A DNA stretch of 64,000 nt. Source: Legionellaceae bacterium UBA6148 (GTDB taxonomy: Bacteria > Pseudomonadota > Gammaproteobacteria > Legionellales > Legionellaceae). The notes below the pieces were generated by a model. The model did not search any database. It saw only the letters and a program-made list of their open reading frames with translations, and was not told the DNA's origin. The stretch's first letter is position 1, and every line of letters starts with the position of its first letter. Of the stretch, positions 18,857 to 29,257 are shown piece by piece. The position numbers and the translations under genes were made by a program. The stretch spans positions 29,227 through 93,226 of the forward strand of contig DIUW01000032.1 in NCBI GenBank assembly GCA_002423125.1, given 5' to 3'.

Positions 18857-20814
18857 GAACGTTTTTCTACCGCGATCAGCTCGCTACCTTCGCTAACCTG
18901 ATCGCCAATTTTATAAAAAATGTCAGTGATAATGCCATCATTGGGTGAATGCAGTGTATGTTCCATTTTCATCGCCTCAAGTACAATGAGTGGTTCGCCC
19001 GTTTTAATCGAGTCGCCTTTCTTCTTTAAAATAGCCACGATAGTTGCTGGCATTGGCGAAGTTAGTTGTTGGTTTGCGGTGTCAAGATGTCCTGTTTTTG
19101 TCTGCCAATTAAACTGCTCAACAACAATCGCGCCTGAGTTTGTAAAAAATGTAAAACAACCGCCTTGTATATCAACTGATGCTTGCCGCGTTTGCTGACC
19201 ATCATCAATGGTTAGTATCGAATGTGTGAGTTTTGCGTGAATTGACGTTGTTCCAGTGGGGGTGGTGACCTTGAATGAATGCTGATCAATAGGGTAAATG
19301 ATCAAGGACTGTTGTTCTCCGTTTATCAGATAATGAACCGTCCAATGGCTTTTTAAATGCATCTGCCAAGCGAATGTATCGGCTTGTAAACGGGTTTTGC
19401 ATGGCGGATTTAAATTGAGGTAGTCCACGCTTGCGGCCATCAATAATCCCCAATCCATCGACGGCTTGGATAATTGAATGGGATAATCAATTAAAAAATT
19501 GGTTGATAATTCACATGATTTAAAGCGCGGATGTTCAATAATGGCCTGTAGTAACGGTAAATTTGTTTTAATTCCACCCATCCAATAATGTTTAAGTGCT
19601 TGCTCTAAACGTTGTATTGCTTCTTGGCGTGATGCGCCAAAGGCAATCAATTTTGAAATCATGGGATCGTAATGCATTGTAATCTGAGAACCACGCTGTA
19701 TCCCCGTATCGATACGTATCCCTTCGTCCGTTGGTTCTTTCAAAAAATCAATCGTGCCAGTGGATGGCATAAATTGATGATGCGGATCTTCGGCATAAAT
19801 TCGACATTCTATTGCATGACCTTGTGATTGTATTTGTTCTTGGCCGCAGGGAAGGGGTTCATTGGCAGCGATACGCAATTGCCATTCTACGAGATCAAGG
19901 CCCGTTATCATCTCGGTGACAGGATGTTCGACCTGTAGGCGAGTATTCATTTCCATAAAATAAAACTGAGATGCATCACTGACTAAAAACTCAATCGTTC
20001 CTGCACCGCGATAATCGATAGCGCGCGCGACTTCGATTGCGGCGTCGGCGATTTGACGATGCAATGCTGGCGGTAAATTAGGCGCGGGCGCTTCTTCGAT
20101 TATTTTTTGATGTCGACGTTGAATAGAACAATCGCGTCCAAACAGATGTACTACTTGACCAAAATTGTCAGCCATAATTTGAATTTCAACATGGCGCGGA
20201 TGAGAGATGTATTTTTCAATGATCATGATGTCATCACCGAAACAGGCATTCGCTTCTCGCCGCGCACTCTCGAGTGCGTGTTTAAATTCATCCGCTGTTT
20301 CAACGGTTCGCATGCCTTTTCCACCACCACCACTCGCAGCTTTTAATAAGATTGGAAAACCAATTTTTTTGGCTTCGTGCAAGAGTGTTGCATCAGCTTG
20401 GTCATCTCCATGATAGCCTGGTGTTAGTGGGACATTGGTTTTCGCAAGCAGTTGTTTGGAGAGTTGTTTAGAGGCCATCGCCTCCATTGCCGACACCGAA
20501 GGACCGACAAAAATGATGCCCGCATCCGCACAAGCGCGCGCAAATTTTGGATTTTCAGATAAAAAACCATAACCTGGGTGGATGGCATCGACGTTTGCTT
20601 GCTTTGCAACGTCAATAATGGAGTCAATGTTTAAATAACTGGCGCGTGCATCTGGCTCACCAACACAATAAGCACGATCGGCCAGACTGACATGCAAACT
20701 ATCACGGTCGATAGTCGAATAGATGGCTACGCATTCAATGCCGAGTCGGTGCGCTGTTTTGATAATGCGGCAAGCAATTTCACCTCGGTTGGCGATTAAT
20801 AATGTATTAAACAT
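18853..20814 (-). CDS. liuD: Methylcrotonyl-CoA carboxylase, biotin-containing alpha subunit
   Basis: Carboxylates 3-methylcrotonyl-CoA with LiuB. Domains in order: biotin carboxylase N-domain (LIANRGEIACRI at residue 5), ATP-grasp with KAASGGGGKGMR, the carboxylase C-domain, a linker/BT-like region, and a biotinyl domain with EAMKMEH near 613-619 (biotin lysine about K616). It has 653 residues, typical for MCC alpha. The gap to liuC is 6 bp. Propionyl- or acetyl-CoA carboxylase alpha subunits are similar, but the neighbours fix the assignment. Confidence 0.95.
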   Translation of the reverse strand: MFNTLLIANRGEIACRIIKTAHRLGIECVAIYSTIDRDSLHVSLADRAYCVGEPDARASYLNIDSIIDVAKQANVDAIHPGYGFLSENPKFARACADAGIIFVGPSVSAMEAMASKQLSKQLLAKTNVPLTPGYHGDDQADATLLHEAKKIGFPILLKAASGGGGKGMRTVETADEFKHALESARREANACFGDDIMIIEKYISHPRHVEIQIMADNFGQVVHLFGRDCSIQRRHQKIIEEAPAPNLPPALHRQIADAAIEVARAIDYRGAGTIEFLVSDASQFYFMEMNTRLQVEHPVTEMITGLDLVEWQLRIAANEPLPCGQEQIQSQGHAIECRIYAEDPHHQFMPSTGTIDFLKEPTDEGIRIDTGIQRGSQITMHYDPMISKLIAFGASRQEAIQRLEQALKHYWMGGIKTNLPLLQAIIEHPRFKSCELSTNFLIDYPIQLSKPSMDWGLLMAASVDYLNLNPPCKTRLQADTFAWQMHLKSHWTVHYLINGEQQSLIIYPIDQHSFKVTTPTGTTSIHAKLTHSILTIDDGQQTRQASVDIQGGCFTFFTNSGAIVVEQFNWQTKTGHLDTANQQLTSPMPATIVAILKKKGDSIKTGEPLIVLEAMKMEHTLHSPNDGIITDIFYKIGDQVSEGSELIAVEKRS

Positions 20815-20820
20815 GATGAC

Positions 20821-21597
20821 TTAGTCCCAGTTGGGGGTTGTTTTACTTAAAAATGCTTTTAGACCACGCTGACCTTCGGCCGATATTCGTTTTTCAGCAA
20901 TGAGGGAAGAAGTCAGTATTTGCATCGCTTCATCAATGGGTTGTCCACCGACAAGACGAATCAATGCTTTCGATGCTTTGACGGCTAACGGTGCATTATT
21001 TGCTATTTTTTCTGCAAGATCCAACGTGAAGGTTAATAATTCATTTTGTGGAACACAATGCTGTACCAGCTTGAGATCATACGCACGTTGAGCATTGATG
21101 ATTTGAGCGGTCATAAATAACTCGCATGCAGCACGCTCTCCTATGGCGTTAATGACATAGGGACTGATGACCGCAGGAATAAGTCCAAATTTAACTTCAG
21201 AAAAACAAAACCGTGCAGTATCTGCTGCAATTGCAATGTCACATGCGGCGGCGAGTCCTGCACCACCACCAAATGCCGCCCCTTGCACCATCGCAATGGT
21301 TGGTTTTGGGCACGTATAGAGGGAATGCATCATATGAGCCAATAACAGAGCATCTGCTCGATTTTCTTCCTCATTATAATCGGCCATACGCTGCATCCAC
21401 GCTATATCAGCTCCTGCTGAAAAGTGTGGTCCATTAGCCATTAAAATAATCACTGCGACGCTTGGGTTTTCACGCGCTTCTTCAAGCCTAAGCTCAAGAT
21501 GTGTCAGCATGGAGTCATCAAATGCATTGTGTTTTTCTACACGATTCATGGTAATGATGAAAACTTTTCCTTGTTGTTCGCAAAGTAAATCACTCAC
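20821..21597 (-). CDS. liuC: Methylglutaconyl-CoA hydratase (enoyl-CoA hydratase family)
   Basis: Hydrates 3-methylglutaconyl-CoA to HMG-CoA. Crotonase-fold protein of 258 residues with the oxyanion segment HFSAGADIAWMQRM followed by ADYNEEENRADA, as in LiuC/AUH-type hydratases, and GAAFGGGAGLAAACDIAIA. The conserved acidic residue lies in FSEVKFGLIPAVISP. It sits between liuB and liuD, as in the Pseudomonas liu cluster. Confidence 0.92.
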   Translation of the reverse strand: MSDLLCEQQGKVFIITMNRVEKHNAFDDSMLTHLELRLEEARENPSVAVIILMANGPHFSAGADIAWMQRMADYNEEENRADALLLAHMMHSLYTCPKPTIAMVQGAAFGGGAGLAAACDIAIAADTARFCFSEVKFGLIPAVISPYVINAIGERAACELFMTAQIINAQRAYDLKLVQHCVPQNELLTFTLDLAEKIANNAPLAVKASKALIRLVGGQPIDEAMQILTSSLIAEKRISAEGQRGLKAFLSKTTPNWD

Positions 21598-21611
21598 GAT
21601 GTTCTCCTTGA

Positions 21612-23219
21612 CTACATCCGAAACAAACCAAACTGAGTTGAGTCAATCGGTGCATTGAGCGCCGCTGATAAACTTAATCCTAACACGTTGCGCGTATCGG
21701 CTGGCGCAATAACCCCATCATCCCATAATCGAGCGCTGGCATAGTAGGGGTTGCTCTGATATTCATATTGTTCAAGTAATTCGGCTTTAAATTGTTCTTC
21801 CTGTTCCTTTGGCCAGGTTTTGCCCTGCTTTTCTTGCTTTTCACGGTTGACTTGTGCAAGGACATTAGCGGCTTGTTCACCACCCATTACGGCAATTCGT
21901 GCATTTGGCCATGACCATAAAAAACGTGGGCCATATGCGCGACCACACATGGCATAATTGCCCGCACCAAAACTTCCGCCAACGATAACCGTAAATTTAG
22001 GAACTCGTGCAGTGGCCACTGCAGTGACCATTTTCGCACCATGCTTAGCGATTCCAGCGGCTTCAGCCTTGCTACCGACCATAAATCCAGTAATGTTTTG
22101 TAAAAAAACCAGAGGAATTTTTCGTTGAGCACAGAGTTCAATGAAGTGCGTACCTTTCAGTGCACTATCGCCGAATAAGATACCGTTATTGGCGATAATT
22201 CCAATAGGGTAGCCGTATAAGTGTGCAAATCCGCAGATTAATGTTGTGCCATACAACGCTTTAAATTCATCAAATTCAGAACCATCAACAATACGAGCAA
22301 TGACTTCACGTATATCGAATGGTTTACGAGCATCCGTGGGAATAATGCCATTCATCTCATTGATATCATATGCAGGTTCAATGCTTTGAATCGGATGGAG
22401 AACATTCGGCTTGGTTCGGTTTAAATGGCGAACAGCTATTCGTGCAAGATGAAGGGCATGGGCGTCACTTTCAGCATAATGATCGGCAACACCGGATTGT
22501 CGGCAGTGAACATCACTGCCTCCCAATGCTTCTGCCGTGATAATTTCACCTGTAGCCGCTTTCACGAGTGGTGGGCCACCTAAAAAAATTGTTGCCTGGT
22601 TACGAACCATAATGGACTCATCTGCCATAGCGGGTACGTAAGCACCACCGGCAGTACATGATCCCATGACGACTGCAATTTGCGGAATGTTTTTGGAGGA
22701 CAGCATGGCTTGATTAAAAAATATACGGCCAAAATGATCGCGATCAGGAAATACTTCATCTTGAAGAGGCAGATAAGCGCCCCCTGAATCGACTAAGTAA
22801 ATGCACGGTAATTGATTGGCTTCTGCAATTTCTTGTGCACGCAAATGTTTTTTGATCGTGAGGGGATAATATGTTCCACCTTTTACCGTAGCATCGTTGA
22901 CGACGATGATGCATTCTTGATTAGAAACACGTCCAATCCCTGTGATTAAGCCCGCAGCAGGTAGATTATCATCATAAACGTTATAGCCAGCTAATTGCGA
23001 AAATTCTAAAAAAGCGCTGCCGGGATCAATGAGTTGTTGTAACCGTTCGCGCGGTAGTAATTTTCCGTGAGCCTGATGTCGTAATCGTGCTTTTTCGTCA
23101 CCACCCAGGGCAATAGTGGCAATCTCATGCTGCAGCTTGTCAAGTTGGATGTTCATGGCTGCTTGATTGGCTTTGAATTCAGGACTGTTACTATTGATTT
23201 GGGAGATTATTTTTGACAT
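21612..23219 (-). CDS. liuB: Methylcrotonyl-CoA carboxylase, carboxyltransferase beta subunit
   Basis: Transfers the carboxyl group from biotin on LiuD to 3-methylcrotonyl-CoA. It has 535 residues with N- and C-terminal crotonase-like carboxyltransferase domains: [53 protein letters not shown] and [16 protein letters not shown]. These match MCC beta rather than PCC beta in length and motif. It is followed after 14 bp by liuC and preceded after 9 bp by a small membrane protein gene. Confidence 0.95.
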   Translation of the reverse strand: MSKIISQINSNSPEFKANQAAMNIQLDKLQHEIATIALGGDEKARLRHQAHGKLLPRERLQQLIDPGSAFLEFSQLAGYNVYDDNLPAAGLITGIGRVSNQECIIVVNDATVKGGTYYPLTIKKHLRAQEIAEANQLPCIYLVDSGGAYLPLQDEVFPDRDHFGRIFFNQAMLSSKNIPQIAVVMGSCTAGGAYVPAMADESIMVRNQATIFLGGPPLVKAATGEIITAEALGGSDVHCRQSGVADHYAESDAHALHLARIAVRHLNRTKPNVLHPIQSIEPAYDINEMNGIIPTDARKPFDIREVIARIVDGSEFDEFKALYGTTLICGFAHLYGYPIGIIANNGILFGDSALKGTHFIELCAQRKIPLVFLQNITGFMVGSKAEAAGIAKHGAKMVTAVATARVPKFTVIVGGSFGAGNYAMCGRAYGPRFLWSWPNARIAVMGGEQAANVLAQVNREKQEKQGKTWPKEQEEQFKAELLEQYEYQSNPYYASARLWDDGVIAPADTRNVLGLSLSAALNAPIDSTQFGLFRM

Positions 23220-23228
23220 GAGGCGCGC

Positions 23229-23543
23229 CTATACAATAATAATTTTGCTAATGACAATCACCAACCAAACCATCCATGTTGCTTCAAAATAATAGGGTAT
23301 GGTATGACCTTTAAGTGCACGGTATATCAAGGCTGGAATCGCGGTAATGCAAATGGGTAATAACGTTAAGATGATAACTCCCCGGAGTATAATCCCCGCA
23401 TGACTATTGCTGAATAGCGGTGCTAAGGCAAGATTGGCATGGGTATAAACGATGTCAAGATAGACCACGAGAAGGTGTGCGTATCTCGCAAATGTGACGA
23501 CGATTAGGCTGAGTGCCAGATAAATTAAACCTTGTTTTAACAT
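23229..23543 (-). CDS. Small membrane protein inside the liu operon
   Basis: 104 residues with three predicted membrane helices (about residues 5-25, 50-72 and 85-104); no recognised domain. The N-terminus reads MLKQGLIYLALSLIVVTFA and the C-terminus ends inside the last helix. It is co-directional between the thiolase and liuB genes with short gaps (36 and 9 bp), so it should be co-transcribed. It is not a standard part of leucine degradation; a role in transport or membrane context is only a guess. Confidence 0.75.
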   Translation of the reverse strand: MLKQGLIYLALSLIVVTFARYAHLLVVYLDIVYTHANLALAPLFSNSHAGIILRGVIILTLLPICITAIPALIYRALKGHTIPYYFEATWMVWLVIVISKIIIV

Positions 23544-23579
23544 GAGAATCCTTATTTTTTTTAAGTCTATGATCGAGTA

Positions 23580-24764
23580 TTACATCATCTCAATGGCCAT
23601 TGCGACGGCTTCGCCACCACCGATGCACAGTGATGCCACTCCGCGTTTTTTTTGATGCTGTTGGAGTGCGTGAATTAATGTGACTAAGATACGTGCTCCA
23701 GATGCGCCAATGGGATGACCCAGCGCACAAGCTCCACCATGAATGTTGACCTTTTCAACATCTAATTCTAACTCTGAAATGGCAACCATTGCCACCACGG
23801 CAAATGCTTCATTGATTTCATATAAATCGACTTGTTGTGGTGTCCATCCGGCTTTATTGAGTACTTTGTTAATGGCCGTAATGGGGGCCGTGGTAAACCA
23901 AGCGGGCTCCTGAGCAAACGTGGACTGTGCGACAATTCGAGCCAGTGGTTTTAGTCCACGTTGAGCTGCGTTTGCTGCACTCATTATGAGTAGACTTGCT
24001 GCACCATCGGCAATAGAGCTTGAGTTGGCGGCGGTAATCGTACCATTGACTTGAAAGGCGGGTTTTAAATGGGCTATCTTAAGAAGTTTGTTTTCATCGG
24101 GTGCCTCATCCAGATGGATGATATGTGTGCCTTTGCGATCGGTGATGGTCACCGGTGCAATTTCCGTTTTAAAGTAACCCGCCTTTTGCGCATCTAATGC
24201 ACGTCGCATTGAACGAGCGGCAAACACATCTTGATCTTCGCGCGTGATGTTAAATTTCTTAGCCGTTTCTTCGGCAAAATAGCCCATCAGTTTTCCGCAA
24301 TCATAGGCATCTTCGAGACCATCAAGAAAGAGGTGATCCTTGATTTCACCATGACCTAGGCGGTAACCGGCGCGAGCTTTACTTAATAAATACGGAGCAT
24401 TGCTCATGCTTTCCATTCCACCCGCAAGGACGATGTCTGCTGAACCTGCGGCGATTAAATCACGTGCAAGCATGACGGACTTTAAGCCCGATCCACACAT
24501 TTTATTGAGTGTGCTTGCTCCAACTGAATCTGGAATTCCTGCTTTTATCGCTGCTTGTCGTGCAGGCGCTTGGCCAATGCCCGCTTGCAGAACACAACCG
24601 GTGATAATTTCATCAATATCTCGGGCATCGATGCCTGTTGCCTCGAGAACTGCACGGTGAGCGACAGCGGCGAGATCAGGTGCTGTCAACGGTGATAAAT
24701 GTCCCAAGAGCGTACCCGTTGGTGTGCGTATGCCTGCGACAATGACGATGTCATCTTGTTTCAT
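23580..24764 (-). CDS. atoB: Acetyl-CoA acetyltransferase (thiolase)
   Basis: Interconverts acetoacetyl-CoA and two acetyl-CoA, which completes use of the acetoacetate branch of leucine breakdown or feeds ketone/PHB metabolism. The 394-residue thiolase has the acyl-cysteine segment LNKMCGSGLKS, GGMESMSNAPYL, NEAFAV, GGACALGHPIGASGAR and the C-terminal catalytic cysteine in CIGGGEAVA. Its start overlaps the liuA stop by 1 nt. A degradative 3-ketoacyl-CoA thiolase is less likely given length and context. Confidence 0.92.
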   Translation of the reverse strand: MKQDDIVIVAGIRTPTGTLLGHLSPLTAPDLAAVAHRAVLEATGIDARDIDEIITGCVLQAGIGQAPARQAAIKAGIPDSVGASTLNKMCGSGLKSVMLARDLIAAGSADIVLAGGMESMSNAPYLLSKARAGYRLGHGEIKDHLFLDGLEDAYDCGKLMGYFAEETAKKFNITREDQDVFAARSMRRALDAQKAGYFKTEIAPVTITDRKGTHIIHLDEAPDENKLLKIAHLKPAFQVNGTITAANSSSIADGAASLLIMSAANAAQRGLKPLARIVAQSTFAQEPAWFTTAPITAINKVLNKAGWTPQQVDLYEINEAFAVVAMVAISELELDVEKVNIHGGACALGHPIGASGARILVTLIHALQQHQKKRGVASLCIGGGEAVAMAIEMM

Positions 24765-25930
24765 TATAATGCCCCAGCTTGGTTAAACAGTTCTCGTCCA
24801 ATCAACATCCGCCTAATTTCAGAGGTGCCAGCGCCGATTTCATAGAGTTTGGCATCGCGCAAGAGACGACCGGCAGGGTAGTCGTTCACGTAGCCATTTC
24901 CGCCTAGCGTTTGGATGGTTTGAAGCGCGATTTGCGTGGCTTTTTCAGACGTATACAAAATGACGCCAGCGGCATCTTTTCTGCTCACCAGACCTTGATC
25001 GCATGCGCGAGCGACGGCATAAAGATAGGATCGTGAGGCACTTAGTTCGGCGTATATGTCGGCAAGTTTCGCTTGGATAAGCTGAAATTCACCTATCGCT
25101 TGATTGAATTGCTTTCGCTCATGTACGTAAGGCATCACTAAATCAAGGCAGGCTTGCATAATGCCAACCGGGCCAGCAGCTAAAATGGTGCGTTCATAAT
25201 CAAGCCCGCTCATCAGAATTTTTACACCTTGATTCAACTCACCCAGTAAATTTTCAGCAGGCACAATGCATTCTTCAAAAACCAGCTCACAGGTGTTCGA
25301 GCCTCGCATTCCAAGTTTATCTAGTTTTTGTGCGGTGCTGAAACCAGGGAAGTCTTTTTCGATAATAAACGCAGAGATCCCCTTACTGCCGGCTTGTTTA
25401 TTGGTTTTTGCGTAGACCACTAACACATGGGCATCGGGGCCATTGGTTATCCACATTTTTGTGCCATTGAGAACAAAATGATCTTTTTCGGCACGAGCTT
25501 GAAGCTGCATGCTGACAACGTCGGAACCTGCATTGGGTTCACTCATGGCTAATGCGCCTACGTATTCACCCGTAATGAGCTTGGGAAGATAGCGTTGCTT
25601 TTGTTGTGCATTACCATTTAAAAAAATTTGATTAACACACAGATTCGAATGTGCACCGTAACTTAATCCGACTGACGCTGAGGCGCGGGAAATTTCTTCC
25701 ATGGCAATCGCATGGGCCAAATACCCCATATTGGCACCACCATATTCTTCACTAACGGTAATACCTAATAAACCCATGCTTCCTAATTTTCGCCAAAGGG
25801 GGTTAGGAAACTGGTTATCATGATCGATTTCTGCGGCAATTGGGGCGATTTCACGTTGAGCAAATTGGCGAACACTGTCGCGTAAAAGGTCATTGGTTTC
25901 GCCAAGCAGGTGTTGTAATCCAGAGTGCAT
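24764..25930 (-). CDS. liuA: Isovaleryl-CoA dehydrogenase
   Basis: FAD-dependent acyl-CoA dehydrogenase that converts isovaleryl-CoA to 3-methylcrotonyl-CoA, the first committed step of the operon's pathway. 388 residues. The catalytic glutamate is at the isovaleryl-type position in [16 protein letters not shown], not at the C-terminal position used by short- and medium-chain enzymes. [14 protein letters not shown] and the C-terminal [22 protein letters not shown] are typical. It is the first gene of the minus-strand operon. No LiuR-like MerR regulator is adjacent. The 171-bp gap upstream shows no obvious repeat. Confidence 0.95.
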   Translation of the reverse strand: MHSGLQHLLGETNDLLRDSVRQFAQREIAPIAAEIDHDNQFPNPLWRKLGSMGLLGITVSEEYGGANMGYLAHAIAMEEISRASASVGLSYGAHSNLCVNQIFLNGNAQQKQRYLPKLITGEYVGALAMSEPNAGSDVVSMQLQARAEKDHFVLNGTKMWITNGPDAHVLVVYAKTNKQAGSKGISAFIIEKDFPGFSTAQKLDKLGMRGSNTCELVFEECIVPAENLLGELNQGVKILMSGLDYERTILAAGPVGIMQACLDLVMPYVHERKQFNQAIGEFQLIQAKLADIYAELSASRSYLYAVARACDQGLVSRKDAAGVILYTSEKATQIALQTIQTLGGNGYVNDYPAGRLLRDAKLYEIGAGTSEIRRMLIGRELFNQAGAL

Positions 25931-26101
25931 TACTATTATCCTTTTTGATCGTTTACATAGTTTCAGAATATAACGCGCTTGGTGTTACTTGTACAGCCTC
26001 ATTGATGCGTAGGTCCTGTAGGGCAGGGAGGATAGGGTCTGTGTTAATCTGCAATATCCCATGTTACTATACTCCAAGCATCTTAACAGGAGGTTTGATT
26101 C

Positions 26102-26785
26102 ATGCGTGAAACGGTTTTGTGGGGGCAGCATGTTGATGAGTATCAGCAAATGTTTGGTTTGTCTGATTCAGATATCCACTCACGATTACTCGAGTATGGT
26201 TGTGGTGCAACGGCGGTCAACGCACAGCTTCATGCACGTGGCCAATCGATCATTAGCTGTGATCCATTGTTTACTTTTGATAAACTTCGTTTAGATCAAT
26301 CCGTTCAATCGACGTTTGATGAAGCAGTTCAGCATCTTAATGTTGCTCATGAGCAGTATGATTTTAGTTATTATGGTGGACTTACGTCGCTGATAGCCAA
26401 ACGCCGTCAAGGAATTGATCGGTGTCTTGCTGATTATGAAGCAGGGCGCATGGAAAAACGTTATTTGCCACTTGAACATGACGCATTGCCGTTTGAGGAT
26501 TTTTCATTTGATCTTGCACTGTGCTCGCACTTTTTATTCGTGTCTATCGATGAACAGGATGTTGATTTTCATTTGCGGTGTATTCGGGAATTAGCACGAG
26601 TGGCGAAAGAGGTGAGAATTTTTCCATTAATTGATGAAAGCGGCCAACCATCTCCTGCGCTTGGACCGAGCTTATTAGGACTTCAACAAGAAAATTATGG
26701 TGTTGAAATTCGTAAGGTCGATTATCAATTACAACGGGGTGGCAATGCGATGCTCAGAGTATGGGCGCTTGAGTGTCAAGTATAA
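26102..26785 (+). CDS. SAM-dependent methyltransferase-like protein
   Basis: Class I methyltransferase fold of unknown substrate. Motif I is [15 protein letters not shown] and a motif near [18 protein letters not shown] corresponds to the post-II/IV region of the family. 227 residues, cytosolic. The start ATG 26102 has a strong SD (AGGAGG at 26089-26094). Its TAA stop shares one base with the pyrD ATG, so both are co-transcribed, but no functional link is known. Confidence 0.75.
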   Translation: MRETVLWGQHVDEYQQMFGLSDSDIHSRLLEYGCGATAVNAQLHARGQSIISCDPLFTFDKLRLDQSVQSTFDEAVQHLNVAHEQYDFSYYGGLTSLIAKRRQGIDRCLADYEAGRMEKRYLPLEHDALPFEDFSFDLALCSHFLFVSIDEQDVDFHLRCIRELARVAKEVRIFPLIDESGQPSPALGPSLLGLQQENYGVEIRKVDYQLQRGGNAMLRVWALECQV

Positions 26786-27795
26786 TGTATTCACTGATGC
26801 GTTCTTTATTGTTTAAGCTTGATGAAGAAAAAGCGCATCATGTATCGCTAGAGGCCTTGCGCTATATTCCTCGCTCGTGTTTTTCGCAACCTATTTGGTC
26901 GAGAAAGCCGATTTATGCTCTCGGTCTTGAGTTTGCTCACCCTGTGGGACTCGCCGCCGGCCTTGATAAAAATGGCGATTATGTACAGGCCTTAGATAAG
27001 ATTGGATTTTCATTCATTGAAGTTGGAACCGTCACGCCGCGCGCGCAAGACGGCCATCCTAAACCGCGTTTATTTCGATTACCTCAGGCTCATGCCATCA
27101 TTAATCGCATGGGGTTTAATAACCATGGTGTTGAATCAATGGTATCAACGATTTCTCGTGTTCGCACTAACGCTATTTTAGGTATAAACATTGGTAAAAA
27201 CAAAGAGACGCCATTGAATAATGCCGCAGAAGATTATCTTTTTTGTTTGCGACATGTTTATCCTCACGCGTCATACGTTACTGTCAATATTTCGTCACCG
27301 AATACGCCCGATTTACGCCAGCTACAAGATAGCGATTATTTTTATCACTTGATGAAGCAATTGCGTGAAGAACAGCTTCGCTTGTCTGATCAATATCAGC
27401 GTTATGTGCCGATTGTGATTAAACTATCGCCGGATGAATCCGATGATGCGTTAAAACGCATGGCCGAGACCATTCTTCAGCTTGGCATCGATGGTATTAT
27501 TGCGACGAATACAACCTGTGCGCGAGAGGCCGTCGCAGATTTGCCACATGGAAATGAGGCAGGGGGGCTAAGTGGCCGTCCGTTGTTGTCGCGATCGACC
27601 GAATGCTTACGAGTATTAAAGCAGGTTGTTGGTGATGTCATTCCTCTTATCGGTGTAGGTGGAATTGATAGTGCTTTAACTGCTCGCCAAAAACTTGAAG
27701 CGGGCGCGACGTTAGTGCAGGTATATACAGGGTTGATTTATCAGGGGCCTGGGTTGGTAAAGCGCGTAGTAGAGGGTCTATACCCGCGCTTTTAA
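26785..27795 (+). CDS. pyrD: Dihydroorotate dehydrogenase (quinone), class 2
   Basis: Membrane-associated FMN enzyme that oxidises dihydroorotate to orotate with quinone as acceptor in pyrimidine synthesis. From the ATG at 26785 ([19 protein letters not shown]) it has 336 residues, equal to E. coli PyrD, so an in-frame upstream codon at 26773 is not used. Visible are the N-terminal amphipathic helix of class 2 enzymes, [38 protein letters not shown] and the FMN-binding GVGGI. Confidence 0.96.
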   Translation: MYSLMRSLLFKLDEEKAHHVSLEALRYIPRSCFSQPIWSRKPIYALGLEFAHPVGLAAGLDKNGDYVQALDKIGFSFIEVGTVTPRAQDGHPKPRLFRLPQAHAIINRMGFNNHGVESMVSTISRVRTNAILGINIGKNKETPLNNAAEDYLFCLRHVYPHASYVTVNISSPNTPDLRQLQDSDYFYHLMKQLREEQLRLSDQYQRYVPIVIKLSPDESDDALKRMAETILQLGIDGIIATNTTCAREAVADLPHGNEAGGLSGRPLLSRSTECLRVLKQVVGDVIPLIGVGGIDSALTARQKLEAGATLVQVYTGLIYQGPGLVKRVVEGLYPRF

Positions 27796-27816
27796 TCTTT
27801 CATGTCGCAGGCCAAT

Positions 27817-28050
27817 TTATGATCCAGACACATTCATCATCTGTGATGGCACAACCGTTGAAATCGCATGCTTATAGACCATTTGTGTTACCGCATTTTT
27901 TAGCATTACCACGTTTTGATCAAAATTATCCACAATGCCATGTAGCTTGATCCCATTGATCAAAAAAATAGATACTTGAATATTTTGTTCTTTCAAAGAG
28001 TTTAAAAATATATCTTGCAGTGAATTATTTAATGAGTCTTTCGTAGTCAT
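27817..28050 (-). CDS. hfq: RNA chaperone Hfq
   Basis: Sm-like hexameric RNA chaperone for sRNA-mRNA pairing. 77 residues from ATG 28050, which has a strong SD (AAGGAG); the longer frame from 28098 lacks one. Sm1 is [19 protein letters not shown] and Sm2 is [11 protein letters not shown]. The usual proximal-face SLQDPFLN reads SLQDIFLN here. The C-terminal tail is very short. It is convergent with pyrD and not in the miaA-hfq-hflX arrangement of many gammaproteobacteria; a second hfq elsewhere in the genome is possible. Confidence 0.93.
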   Translation of the reverse strand: MTTKDSLNNSLQDIFLNSLKEQNIQVSIFLINGIKLHGIVDNFDQNVVMLKNAVTQMVYKHAISTVVPSQMMNVSGS

Positions 28051-28180
28051 GTCAAACTCCTTGTAATTGTTATTGTCTATGCCGCAGTGATGGAGCACAG
28101 CCGAAGGTTGTACTTAGATTATCGACCGTTAAAAAATAAACTTGAGCTGTCGCTTTTCAATATTCTCAAACTTAATCAGA

Positions 28181-28282
28181 GCACCGATTTTCCAGATTAC
28201 TTCGATCTACCCCCTCTCCTGCGCGAGGAATTGGAGCAGGATGATAATCTCTTTCGCGGGAAGAGGGTTGGGGAGAGGGAAA
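28181..28282. repeat. Dispersed repeat family C, copy 1
   Basis: A palindromic unit built around CCCCCTCTCC...GCGCGAGGA and TCGCGGG..GAGGG.TGGGGAGAGGG. It is shared, with divergence, with 37119-37217 (both begin GATTTT-(c/a)CAG-(a/g)TTACTTCGATCT). It lies in the 457-bp hfq-fis gap. The remainder of that gap (28283-28507) is AT-rich, contains no gene, and should hold the fis promoter. Confidence 0.7.
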
Positions 28283-28507
28283 TGGAAAAATCTACGCTAA
28301 GACAACATCCTCTGAACAAAGTGTTGCAATTGAGGTGTTGAAGCAATTACAATGAACTCAATATTTGATTTTATTTAAAACAATGTTTACACCCTTTGTT
28401 TTTTTTGTTATTATTGCGATCACGCTGCTGCATATTAGTATGTGAAGATACATTCTAAGAGTCAGTTGTATTGAATTTGTATATAAACTTAAGTTTTGGA
28501 GAAAAAA

Positions 28508-28795
28508 ATGACGATCACTTTAAACGATATTGAACAAAAAAATGCTGGTTTATCTGAACAGGTTATTCAAGCAGTTAAGCACTATTTAACAACGTCTGGT
28601 AGTAAAGATGCGAACCTCAACCTCCATCAATTGATTCTTGAAATTGTTGAAGCACCATTGTTTCGTACAGTGATGGAAATGACACGTTATAATCAATCAA
28701 AAGCTGCTCGCGTGCTAGGTGTGAGCCGTGGAACATTGCGTACTAAACTGAAGCGTTATTTTGATGACGAATTTATTGGTACACGCGATTATTAA
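28508..28795 (+). CDS. fis: Nucleoid-associated DNA-binding protein Fis
   Basis: Homodimeric DNA-bending regulator. 95 residues from ATG 28508, which has GGAG at good spacing; an in-frame TTG at 28496 overlaps that SD. The C-terminal helix-turn-helix is complete (NQSKAARVLGVSRGTLRTKLKRY). The N-terminal beta-hairpin region is less conserved. It lies alone rather than after dusB. Legionella species carry several Fis paralogues, so others may exist. The 3' end is 40 bp from the RNase P RNA gene. Confidence 0.93.
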   Translation: MTITLNDIEQKNAGLSEQVIQAVKHYLTTSGSKDANLNLHQLILEIVEAPLFRTVMEMTRYNQSKAARVLGVSRGTLRTKLKRYFDDEFIGTRDY

Positions 28796-28820
28796 TTGCT
28801 GGTTATCCCCGAGGCATTCT

Positions 28821-28828
28821 GCTATTAT
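28821..28828 (+). promoter_or_regulatory. Probable extended -10 promoter of rnpB
   Basis: TGC-TATTAT (TGC at 28820-28822, TATTAT at 28823-28828) is an extended -10 element that ends 7 bp before the 5' end of the RNase P RNA inferred from its terminal P1 helix. No good -35 stands at normal spacing, which fits an extended -10 type. Confidence 0.5.
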
Positions 28829-28835
28829 TCATTCC

Positions 28836-29200
28836 AAAGTCGGTCAGGCAATCGCTCGAAGTTACTTGTAGCTTCGGGAGGAAAGTCCGGGCTCCAAAAA
28901 GCAGGGTGCCAGGTAACGCCTGGGAGGCGTAAGCCTACGGCAAGTGCCACAGAAAATATACCGCCAATGCTTTTGGGCATCGGTAAGGGTGAAATGGTGC
29001 GGTAAGAGCGCACCGCGCGATTGGCAACAGTCGTGGCAGGGTAAACCCCACCCGGAGCAAGACCAAATAGGGATCCATGTGGTATTTATACCATAACGTG
29101 CTGCTCGTACGGGATCCGGGTAGGTTGCTTGAGGTAAACGGTGACGTTTATCCCAGATGAATGATTGCCCACGACAGAACCCGGCTTATCGACCGACTTT
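28836..29200 (+). ncRNA. rnpB: RNase P RNA (M1 RNA), bacterial A type
   Basis: Catalytic RNA for tRNA 5' maturation. The ends are set by the P1 helix: AAAGTCGGTC (28836-28845) pairs perfectly with GACCGACTTT (29191-29200). Universally conserved blocks occur in order: GAGGAAAGTCCGGGCTCC, ACAGAA, GGTAAGAGCGCACCG, AAACCCCACCCGGAGCAAG, CCAAATAG, GGTTGCTTGAG, AGATGAATGATTG and GACAGAACCCGGCTTATCG. Length about 365 nt. T-rich sequence (TTTTACTTATT) follows and may help terminate it. It lies between fis and the degP-like gene. Confidence 0.97.
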
Positions 29201-29257
29201 TACTTATTCAACTGCTTTTACTAGGTTGAAGAACACGTCCAACACTCAAGGAAAAAA

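Noticed and set aside
28087..28341. Possible 84-residue protein between hfq and fis
   Set aside because: More than a third of it is translated from the family C dispersed repeat, it has no SD and no recognisable domain.
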